A stretch of DNA of 64,000 nt from Deltaproteobacteria bacterium (GTDB lineage Bacteria; Myxococcota; Kuafuiibacteriia; Kuafuiibacteriales; Kuafuiibacteriaceae), in the NCBI GenBank assembly GCA_020632995.1, contig JACKEN010000010.1, forward strand, positions 124,001-188,000, read 5' to 3'. Within the stretch, counting starts at the first letter, position 1. Every line of letters starts with the position of its first letter. A program made the position numbers and the translations under genes. The notes beneath the pieces were generated by a model, which saw only the letters and a list, made by a program, of their open reading frames with translations, was not told where the DNA came from and did no database searches. Below, piece after piece: positions 35,703-42,888 of the stretch.

Positions 35703-36761
35703 TCAACCTGCGGGCGCCGCCGCGAGCTCTGCGGCCCGACGGCGCTCGGCCATGGTGAGGAACCCCACCGCGACCAGGATGAAGGCCAGGGAGACCCAGT
35801 CCTGGAGCTTGGGGAGCTTGCCGCCGTAGAACGCCGCGAACCACAGCGTGGAGGCGGTGCCCGCGATCAGCGAGGTGAGTCGGTTCACGAGGCCCGCGAA
35901 CGTCGCGGTGCGGCCCTTGAACATGAAGATGAAGACCGAGAAGAACGACACCACCCCGAACGCCATGCCGGCCAGGCTCGCGGTGAACCACGTGGTCTTG
36001 GGCTCGGCGATCGCCCCGCGGAAGTACATCACCCGCTCCCCGGTGGCCCCGAACAGCTCGGGCGAGAAGAACACCAGCGCGGTTACGAGCAGGAGAGTGG
36101 CGGAGGCGGCCAGCTGCTCCACCGCATAGAACCCCTTGTTGTCCTGCTTCGCCCCCTTGGGCCGGGTGTTCTTGTAGAAGTTCATGATGTAGATGCGCAC
36201 GCTGTACGCCGCGATGTACGAGCCGAGGATGGTGACCGCGGCGGCGTTGTGCAGGAAGTCGAATTTGCCGCCCCCGGCGTTGCCGATGACCATGTGGGTG
36301 GCCACCGCGACCAGCGCGAAGATGACCGCCACGTTCTCCTGCCAGTAGACCGCCTTGTGCAGGATGCCTTGCTTGATCTGGATCGCGTCCACCGCCCGGC
36401 TGATCACGATGACGCTCCCCCGCATGATCACCATCGCCACCATCACCGAGATCGGCAGCGTGTACATGAGGGTGGTGGTGGGGATGACCACCGCGGTGCA
36501 GATGCCGGACGGGATGATGTAGTAGAGGGCCCGGGTCTCGGCCTGGATCCGGTACCAGCGCAGCACCAGCACCACGCTCGTGGCGATGAAGCTGCCGCCC
36601 GCGGTGCTGTACACCAGGAACTCGATCCCGTGCAGGCCGGGGCGGCCCGGCTCGGTGCTGAGGAAGTACTTCACCGTGACGCCGGTGATGACGTAGAAGA
36701 CGAAGTAGCCCAGGCAGAGCTGGATCAGCCGGCTGGTGCTCCCTTCACCCCTGGACGTCAT
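35703..36761 (-). CDS. DMT/EamA-like multi-spanning membrane protein
   Basis: 352 aa with about ten hydrophobic segments, for example LCLGYFVFYVITGVTVKYFL, VMVAMVIMRGSVIVISRAVD, VAVIFALVAVATHMVIG and VSLAFILVAVGFLTMAE. The internal VIMRGSVIVISRAVDA segment resembles the conserved loop of drug/metabolite and nucleotide-sugar transporters. Substrate unknown. The ATG at 36761 is preferred; the open frame runs to 36812. It carries an exact dispersed repeat (36359-36372). The downstream P-loop gene is probably co-transcribed. Confidence 0.72.
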   Translation of the reverse strand: MTSRGEGSTSRLIQLCLGYFVFYVITGVTVKYFLSTEPGRPGLHGIEFLVYSTAGGSFIATSVVLVLRWYRIQAETRALYYIIPSGICTAVVIPTTTLMYTLPISVMVAMVIMRGSVIVISRAVDAIQIKQGILHKAVYWQENVAVIFALVAVATHMVIGNAGGGKFDFLHNAAAVTILGSYIAAYSVRIYIMNFYKNTRPKGAKQDNKGFYAVEQLAASATLLLVTALVFFSPELFGATGERVMYFRGAIAEPKTTWFTASLAGMAFGVVSFFSVFIFMFKGRTATFAGLVNRLTSLIAGTASTLWFAAFYGGKLPKLQDWVSLAFILVAVGFLTMAERRRAAELAAAPAG

Positions 36762-36834
36762 GACGCGCGCTCGACCGGGCCTCGGCCGGGTCAAGGGGGT
36801 GGAACCTGCCACGCACCCCCGGAAGCGGCAAGGA

Positions 36835-37515
36835 TTAGTGCCCGTCCGGCGGGCTCGACACCGTGACCAGCACCTCGCTCAGCGGCTTGCGCGCGAGATC
36901 CGGCACCTGGCAGCCCTCCGCCGGGTAGCCGACCGGGATGAGGAGGAAGGCCCGCTCGTGCTCCGGCCGCCCCAGGATCTTCTGCAGGAAGCCCATGGGG
37001 CTCGGGGTGTGGGTCAGCGTGCCCAGCCCCGCGTGATGCAGGGCAGCCAGCAAAAAGCCGCACGCGATGCCCACCGACTCCTGCACGTAATAGTGACGCA
37101 TCTGTGGGTCACCCCCGTGCTTCTGCGCGAACACCACGATGAGGGCGGGGGCGTCCTCGAGGAACGGCTTGTCGGCGTCGGTGCCGAGCGGGGCGAGATC
37201 CTCGAGCCAGCGCTCGGGGGCGCGCCCGCCGTAGAAGGCGCGCTCCTCGGCCTCGGCCGCCGCGCGGATCTCGGCCTTGGTGCCAGGGTCGGTCACCACC
37301 ACGAAGGTCCAGGGCTGCTTGTGCGCCCCCGAGGGCGCGGAGGCCGCGGTGGCCACGCAGGTCTCGAGGACGTCGAGCGGGACGGGCTCGGGGCTGAAGG
37401 CCCGCACCGAGCGGCGGCGGGCCAGCTCCGCGCGGAGCGCCTCGGCCCGGGTCCGCATCTCGTCTTCCCCCCGACGCACGAAGGCCAGGGGCTTCATGGG
37501 AGCGCTGCCGTCCAT
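36835..37515 (-). CDS. Nitroreductase-family FMN enzyme
   Basis: 226 aa. RRSVRAFSPEPVPLDVLETCVATAASAPSG and KQPWTFVVVTDP form the FMN-binding start, ESVGIACGFLLAALHHAGLGTLTHTP the dimer core, and LLIPVGYPAEGCQVPDLARKPLSEVL the end. It resembles BluB/iodotyrosine-deiodinase-like nitroreductases with the DxALxxxF-type lid region. The start ATG 37515 is chosen because a TATCCT box ends 9 nt before it; ATG 37497 is possible. It diverges from sfsA. Confidence 0.87.
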   Translation of the reverse strand: MDGSAPMKPLAFVRRGEDEMRTRAEALRAELARRRSVRAFSPEPVPLDVLETCVATAASAPSGAHKQPWTFVVVTDPGTKAEIRAAAEAEERAFYGGRAPERWLEDLAPLGTDADKPFLEDAPALIVVFAQKHGGDPQMRHYYVQESVGIACGFLLAALHHAGLGTLTHTPSPMGFLQKILGRPEHERAFLLIPVGYPAEGCQVPDLARKPLSEVLVTVSSPPDGH

Positions 37516-37524
37516 CGACTCGGG

Positions 37525-37530
37525 AGGATA
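37525..37530 (-). promoter_or_regulatory. Candidate -10 box of the nitroreductase gene
   Basis: TATCCT on the minus strand, 9 nt before ATG 37515; no clear -35. Confidence 0.4.
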
Positions 37531-37571
37531 CGCCATCCGGGGGCCCTGTCGTTGCCCGAGGTGAGGGGCGC

Positions 37572-38315
37572 GTGCAATCCTGGTTTCCAGGTCGACGCTT
37601 GAGCAGCCACGTCCCCATCGCAGGACCCCTCAAAGGGGCGCGCTTCGTGGATCGTCCGAACCAGTTCCTGGTGCGCGTCGCCCTCGAGCCCGAAGAGGAG
37701 GTCGTCACCGCCCACCTCCCAGACCCCGGCCGCCTGGAGGACCTCCTGGTGCCCGGCTGCCGCACCTGGGTGCGCCCCGTCGACGACCCCGCCCGCAAGA
37801 CCGCGTGGACCGCGGTCCTCGTGCAGGCGCCGAGCCAGGCCCTGGTGTCGCTCGACACCCTCCTCCCGAACCGCCTCGTGCGGGTGGCGCTCGAGGAGGA
37901 GACCATCGAGCCCCTCGCCGGCTGGACGGTGGAGCGGGCCGAGGTCCCGATCGGGCGCTCGCGCGTCGACTTCCTCCTGCAGGACTTCAGCGGCGCGCGG
38001 ATGTACCTCGAGGTGAAGAGCGTGACCTGGGTGGACGGCGGGGTGGCCCGCTTCCCCGACGCGCCGAGCGAGCGCGCCGCGCGCCACGTGCGCGAGCTGG
38101 CCGAGCTCACCCAGGAGCCCGGGGTCTACGCGACCCTCCTGTTCATCGTGCAGCGCAACGACGCGGTCGAGGTGAGGCCCGCGCACGAGATCGATCCCGA
38201 CTTCGCGCGGGCGCTGCGGGAGGCCGAGGCGGCGGGGGTGCGCATCATGGCCCACCGCTGCCAGCTCACGCTGGAAGAGCTGATGCTCGGCGTGCAGATC
38301 CCCGTCGTACTCTAA
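37572..38315 (+). CDS. sfsA: SfsA-family DNA-binding nuclease-like protein
   Basis: 247 aa, standard length. RFVDRPNQFLVRVAL, HLPDPGRLEDLLVPGCRTWV, the PD-(D/E)xK-like site RVDFLLQDFSGARMYLEVKSVTW, FPDAPSERAARHVRELAEL and the end HEIDPDFARALREAEAAGVRIMAHRC are all diagnostic. SfsA binds DNA and was linked to sugar fermentation in E. coli; its true activity is unsettled. Start is GTG 37572, since no ATG precedes the conserved block. The last 4 bp overlap the convergent DUF2341 gene. Confidence 0.95.
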   Translation: MQSWFPGRRLSSHVPIAGPLKGARFVDRPNQFLVRVALEPEEEVVTAHLPDPGRLEDLLVPGCRTWVRPVDDPARKTAWTAVLVQAPSQALVSLDTLLPNRLVRVALEEETIEPLAGWTVERAEVPIGRSRVDFLLQDFSGARMYLEVKSVTWVDGGVARFPDAPSERAARHVRELAELTQEPGVYATLLFIVQRNDAVEVRPAHEIDPDFARALREAEAAGVRIMAHRCQLTLEELMLGVQIPVVL

Positions 38316-40954
38316 AACCGCACCACCACCGCGCTGCTCGACGCGCCCTCGACCTCGATCCCGTCCGGCGAGCGGATGCCGGTGGCGTACACCGCCCGCT
38401 CGCTCGTGGTCCGGGCGTCGACCACCGCGGCCACGTGGTGGTACCCGCTGTGGTCGGAGTCGTCCCGGTTGATGCGGAGATCGGTGCGCAGGATGGCTTG
38501 CTCATCGACCATGCACAGGCCCTCCTTCCGGGCCCACTCCGCGGTCTCGCCCGCCACCCGGGTGTTCATGAGCACGAAGTGCTCCCGCGGGAGCTCGTCC
38601 CCCGGCACCTCCACGCTGGCCAGCGACACGGTGGCGCTCTCGGTGGTGGTCACGCGCTCGGGGCTCACCGCGATGAAGGCCTCACCGAGGGCGTCGAGGT
38701 TGATCGCGAGCAGGCGCAGGTCAGAGAAGCGGCTGGGCCGCAGGCCGTAGAAGCCGGTCACCGGCTCCACCGCCACCACCGGCTCGGGCTCCACGTAGGG
38801 GCGCGCGCGGATCCAGTCGTAGACCATGTTCGCCTGGCCGCCGTTCTGGATCGTCACCGCGGCCACCGCGTCGACCGTCAGCGCGCTCTGCACCCGCCCG
38901 ACCTCCTGGCCGGCCTGGATGAAGAGCGCCTCCGACCCGATCAGCCCGACCCCGTAGCGGTGGAAGCGATCCGGGGTGTCGGCGGTGTAGGTCTGCACCG
39001 CCCCGGTCGTCCCGTAGACCGGCGTCGCCTGCTCGGTCCCGATATAGGCGGCGAGCCGGGTGTTGCCGATCTCGCCCGCCCCCACCAGGCCCAGGATCAC
39101 GGTGGGGCTCGTGGCGGGGTCGTCGTAGCGCATGCGCGCCTCCACCAGCACCGATGTCAACTGAACCTGCCCCGCGTTACGCAGGAGCAGCGTCTGGCCG
39201 GGCTCCACCGTGAGGTTGCCGTTGGCCACCGGGGCGGCCTGGACCGCCTCCCACCACGGCTGGAGCGCCGCCCCGTCGAAGCCGTCGTAGAACGAGAACA
39301 CCGCGAGCGGATCCGCGGGCGCGGGGTCGAACCGGGTGGCGCCGCTGTAGATGAAGAGATCGGCGAGGGTTGAGCCCGCCTCGACGGGCACCGGGAGGGC
39401 CACCCACACCGTGGTGTCGCTCCGGTTCCAGCCGCGGAAGGGATCCACCACCCGAGACAGCTCCGCCTGGTTGGCGTAGACCACCCGCACGTCCGCGCCA
39501 TCGGCCCGGGCGAGGCCCGAGGCGACCATCGCGGCGTGATCGAAGGTGATGGGCACCGCGTAGCCTCCGGGCACCCCCACCGCCTCCGCGGTCACCGTGA
39601 CCACCCGCCGGTACGGGTAGCGCCAGCTCCACCAGTCCTCGACCGAGCCGTAGCCGCTCGAGGTGCCGCGCAGCTCCAGCTGCACCTTGTCCTGGTCGGG
39701 CCCGAGCTCGAGCACCTGGGCCGCGAAGAACGGCACGTTGGCGTCGCGGGAGCTCGAGAAGGTCACCCCGCGCTCGTCCTCGGGCACCTTCCCGGTCGGC
39801 GTGACCATCCACATCCGCGCGGTGTCCTCGCCCGGCCCCTCGGTGAAGCTGGCCTGCCCCATGAGCAGGTAGCGCCCCGGCGCGTCCACCGGCAGCTCCA
39901 TGCTCAGCAGGCCGAGGTCGCGCCCCACCAGCTCGAGGTCCTCGGTGGACGCGGTGAACATCGGCACCCCCGGCGCCACCCGCATCCCCACCAGGCGCAC
40001 CTGGGAGACGGTGGTGACGCCGTCGATCGACGCGATGCCGAGCGACACGTCCGCCTCCTTGCCCTCCTCGAGCACGTAGAACGCGAGGAAGCCGCCGCCG
40101 TTGTCGGTCTCGCCGAAGGTCTGGTGCCCGAAGCGGCTCACCGGCACGCCGTCCACGAAGAGGCCCGCCTCGCACGACTCCTCGAGGTCGCTCGTCGAGC
40201 CGAGCACCCCGCTCGCGAAGATCACCCAGCGCTCCCCCGGCAGGAGGGGCTCGAGGCGCAGGTGGGCGTCGTCCGAGAAGGCCCAGTCGGCGCCCTCGGT
40301 CGAGAACGGGGCGAGGGCCTCCGCCTCCACCAGGAACGGCCGCACCTCACCCTCCAGCTCGCAAGTTGGACTGCAGCCGTCGCCCGCGGTGTTGTTGCCG
40401 TCGTCGCAGGCCTCGCTCCCGCGGCGCACCCCGTCGCCGCAGCGCCCGCAGACGCTGGGAGCGCCGGTGCAGGTCCAGCCGACCTCGACCGTGCAGAGCA
40501 CGCTGCACCCGTCGCCCGCCTCCCGGCCGCCGTCGTCGCAGGTCTCCCGCCCGCTGAGGGCGCCGTCACCGCAGGTCACCGGCGGCCCGAGGGCGACCAT
40601 GACCTTGGCCTCGCCCGCCGCGGGGACCTGCAGGCTACCTTGCCCCGAACCGATGACCGCGCCGCCCTCGTCGAGGCCGTCCACCACCACCGTGACCAGG
40701 CCGGCGCCGGGGCGCGGGAAGCTCAGGGGCGCCTCGCGCGGGCCGGGCGGCTCGAGGAAGAGCGGCGCCGGGCGCATCTCGGGATCCCAGAGCGCCGCGC
40801 CGTCCTCGGCCAGCGCCGCCACCCGGAAGCCAGCTACGGCGAGGGACGAGTCGTACCGGACCACCACCTCCAGCGCCGCGGACGGCTCGGGGGTGGACTC
40901 GGAGCTGCACGCCAGGGGGGCCAGCACCAGGGCCAGGGGCAGGCATCGCCGCAT
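38312..40954 (-). CDS. Lipoprotein with Myxococcus cysteine-rich repeats and DUF2341 domain
   Basis: 880 aa. Signal MRRCLPLALVLAPLAC gives a lipobox. Residues about 110-190 hold two DUF4215-type Cys-rich units (CGDGALSGRETCDDGG..., CGDGVRRGSEACDDGNN) typical of myxobacterial surface proteins. A jelly-roll-like region follows, then a DUF2341 domain (SWRYPYRRVVTV, VPITFDHAAM, ADVRVVYANQ) and a concanavalin-like C-terminus (FSFYDGFDGAALQPWWEAV). Probably a surface carbohydrate- or protein-binding lipoprotein. A TACCCT box lies 7 nt before the ATG. It contains two exact dispersed repeats. Confidence 0.85.
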   Translation of the reverse strand: MRRCLPLALVLAPLACSSESTPEPSAALEVVVRYDSSLAVAGFRVAALAEDGAALWDPEMRPAPLFLEPPGPREAPLSFPRPGAGLVTVVVDGLDEGGAVIGSGQGSLQVPAAGEAKVMVALGPPVTCGDGALSGRETCDDGGREAGDGCSVLCTVEVGWTCTGAPSVCGRCGDGVRRGSEACDDGNNTAGDGCSPTCELEGEVRPFLVEAEALAPFSTEGADWAFSDDAHLRLEPLLPGERWVIFASGVLGSTSDLEESCEAGLFVDGVPVSRFGHQTFGETDNGGGFLAFYVLEEGKEADVSLGIASIDGVTTVSQVRLVGMRVAPGVPMFTASTEDLELVGRDLGLLSMELPVDAPGRYLLMGQASFTEGPGEDTARMWMVTPTGKVPEDERGVTFSSSRDANVPFFAAQVLELGPDQDKVQLELRGTSSGYGSVEDWWSWRYPYRRVVTVTAEAVGVPGGYAVPITFDHAAMVASGLARADGADVRVVYANQAELSRVVDPFRGWNRSDTTVWVALPVPVEAGSTLADLFIYSGATRFDPAPADPLAVFSFYDGFDGAALQPWWEAVQAAPVANGNLTVEPGQTLLLRNAGQVQLTSVLVEARMRYDDPATSPTVILGLVGAGEIGNTRLAAYIGTEQATPVYGTTGAVQTYTADTPDRFHRYGVGLIGSEALFIQAGQEVGRVQSALTVDAVAAVTIQNGGQANMVYDWIRARPYVEPEPVVAVEPVTGFYGLRPSRFSDLRLLAINLDALGEAFIAVSPERVTTTESATVSLASVEVPGDELPREHFVLMNTRVAGETAEWARKEGLCMVDEQAILRTDLRINRDDSDHSGYHHVAAVVDARTTSERAVYATGIRSPDGIEVEGASSSAVVVRF

Positions 40955-40961
40955 GCCGCCC

Positions 40962-40967
40962 AGGGTA
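40962..40967 (-). promoter_or_regulatory. Candidate -10 box of the DUF2341 lipoprotein gene
   Basis: TACCCT on the minus strand, 7 nt before ATG 40954. A TTGACC just upstream is too close to be its -35. Confidence 0.35.
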
Positions 40968-41017
40968 CTGGTCAAGGGGGGTGGTGGGGTACCCGACATC
41001 TGTCGCAAGCTCCCGAC

Positions 41018-41896
41018 ATGCCCGCCGCCCTGTTGGCCATGGCCCTGCTCACCGCCGCCCGCCCCGGCCCCCGGATCGAGGTCCAGGGGCACCGCGGGGC
41101 CCGAGCCCTGCGCCCCGAGAACACCCTCCCCGCCTTCGAGTACGCCCTCTCGGTGGGGGCGGACATGCTGGAGCTGGATGTCGTGGTCACCAAGGATGAC
41201 CAGGTCGTCGTCATGCACGACCCCTACCTGAACCCCGTGCTGTGCACCGGCCCGGACGGGGCGCCGGTGCCCGAGGGCCTGGCGGTGCGGAGCCTGACCC
41301 TGGAGGCGCTCCAGAGGTACGACTGCGGCGCGCTGAAGAACCCGCGCTTCCCCCGGCAGGTGCCGGTGCCGGGCACCCGGGTCCCCACCCTCGAGGCGGT
41401 CCTCGACCTGGTGAAGGCCAGCCCCCACCCCGCGGCCAAGAAGGTCGGCTTCAACATCGAGCTCAAGCTCGAGCCCGCCCACCCCGAGCTGTTCCCCACC
41501 CCCGAGCGCTTCGCGGAGCTGGTGGTGGGCCTGCTCGGGCGCCGGGGCGTCTTGAACCGCGTGGTGATCCAGTCCTTCGACTACCGGGCCCTCGTCGCGG
41601 TGAAGGCGCTGGCCCCGAAGGCCCGCCTCGCGATGCTGATCTCGGACACCTTCCCGAACCCGGTGGCGATCGCGAAGGACCTGGGCGCGGCGATCATCTC
41701 ACCGCACCACGAGTGGATCACCAAGGAGGCGGTGCGCGCCCTGCACGCCGAGGGGGTGCGGGTGGTGCCGTGGACCGCGAACGACGAGGCGGCGTGGGCG
41801 CGCCTCGTCGACCTCGGGGTGGACGGGATCATCACCGATGACCCCGCCGCCCTCATCGCCTACCTGCAGGGCAGGAAGCTCCGCTCCACTCAGTAG
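41018..41896 (+). CDS. Glycerophosphodiester phosphodiesterase
   Basis: 292 aa. A short hydrophobic start (MPAALLAMALLTAARPGP) may be a signal peptide. The TIM-barrel motifs are complete: QGHRGARALRPENTLPAF with the catalytic His-Arg and Glu, MLELDVVVTKDDQVVVMHD with metal ligands and the second His, then NIELKLEP and VVPWTANDEAAWARLVDLGVDGIITDDP. It cleaves glycerophosphodiesters to glycerol-3-phosphate and alcohol, probably in the periplasm. It converges on a lipoprotein gene, the stop codons overlapping. Confidence 0.93.
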   Translation: MPAALLAMALLTAARPGPRIEVQGHRGARALRPENTLPAFEYALSVGADMLELDVVVTKDDQVVVMHDPYLNPVLCTGPDGAPVPEGLAVRSLTLEALQRYDCGALKNPRFPRQVPVPGTRVPTLEAVLDLVKASPHPAAKKVGFNIELKLEPAHPELFPTPERFAELVVGLLGRRGVLNRVVIQSFDYRALVAVKALAPKARLAMLISDTFPNPVAIAKDLGAAIISPHHEWITKEAVRALHAEGVRVVPWTANDEAAWARLVDLGVDGIITDDPAALIAYLQGRKLRSTQ

Positions 41897-42768
41897 ATGA
41901 CGTCGGCGGCCGAGCGCGGCAGGAGCTTGTAGTTCTCGAACGCGTGGTGCTGGATGCCCACGATCGACTGGATCACCGTGCCCACGGAGGGGCGCGGCTC
42001 TACTGAGTAGAGCTGGTCGTCCACCCGGAGCCCGCCGGTGATCACCCACTCGCCGAAGTCGTCGGGGGCGTCGGGCATGTCGTCGAGCACCGTCACCGAC
42101 TCCACCCGCACCAACACGCCCTCCCAGGACTCGGCCGAGGCGGAGCCGTTCGCGAGGTCCAGCGCGGCCACCCGGGCGGGCACCGGCGGCACCGCGGGCA
42201 CCGCGCTCTCGAGGGTGCTCAGGATGACCTCGGTGACGTCGAAGTACTCGGTGTAGGTGCCGGTCACGGTGACGCGGTCGCCCACCTGGACCCCGGTGAC
42301 GGGCACCGCGGTGGGCCGGAACACCAGGATCCCGCTGTAGGGGCCGCCGCCCTGCTCCTGCACCCAGAAGCTGCCGTCGGTGCCGCCGCCCACCGCCACC
42401 GCGGTGACGATGACGTCCACGAGCCGGACCGGCGAGTCCACCGCGGGGTGCCCGGTGCGGGTGGGGTCCTGGAGCTGGTAGACGGTGACCGCGCCGCTGG
42501 GCGCGCCGCTGTCGGGGAAGCCGGCGTCGGCGAACCCGGCGTCACGGAAGCCTGCGTCGGCGGGGGGGACGCCGGTGTCCGGGGTGGGGTCGACGCCGCC
42601 GTCCTCGTCGATCCCCGAGTCCACCTCGGCGCCGGTGTCGGGGGTGTTGGACGCCCCCGCGTCGACGGGGGGGCGGGACTGGGAGCGCGTCGTGGGGCGG
42701 CCCGCCTCCCGGCACCCGGCCAGGATCAGCCCCATCCCCACGATGCATACGGCAGCGTGACGCACCAT
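41890..42768 (-). CDS. Lipoprotein with DAG-rich linker and OB-fold-like domain
   Basis: 292 aa from ATG 42768. The signal ends in LILAGC, a lipobox. Residues about 30-95 are a low-complexity run of DAG, DTG and DAGF units. The folded part (VRLVDVIVTAVAV, GSFWVQEQGGGPYSGILVF, VQVGDRVTVTGTYTEYFDVTEVI) has the strand order of OB-fold DNA-binding-like domains found in secreted nuclease-associated proteins, though here it stands alone. Function unknown. Confidence 0.75.
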   Translation of the reverse strand: MVRHAAVCIVGMGLILAGCREAGRPTTRSQSRPPVDAGASNTPDTGAEVDSGIDEDGGVDPTPDTGVPPADAGFRDAGFADAGFPDSGAPSGAVTVYQLQDPTRTGHPAVDSPVRLVDVIVTAVAVGGGTDGSFWVQEQGGGPYSGILVFRPTAVPVTGVQVGDRVTVTGTYTEYFDVTEVILSTLESAVPAVPPVPARVAALDLANGSASAESWEGVLVRVESVTVLDDMPDAPDDFGEWVITGGLRVDDQLYSVEPRPSVGTVIQSIVGIQHHAFENYKLLPRSAADVIY

Positions 42769-42888
42769 GGCGCGGATCTCCACGTTCGGGCGCGACCTGG
42801 CAATCCTCGATCCTGCGGGGGTCGCCACTTCTCACCGCGGCTTGCCCTGAGGTCGCGGGCGCGGCTACATGCCGCGGGTCGGTGCCCC

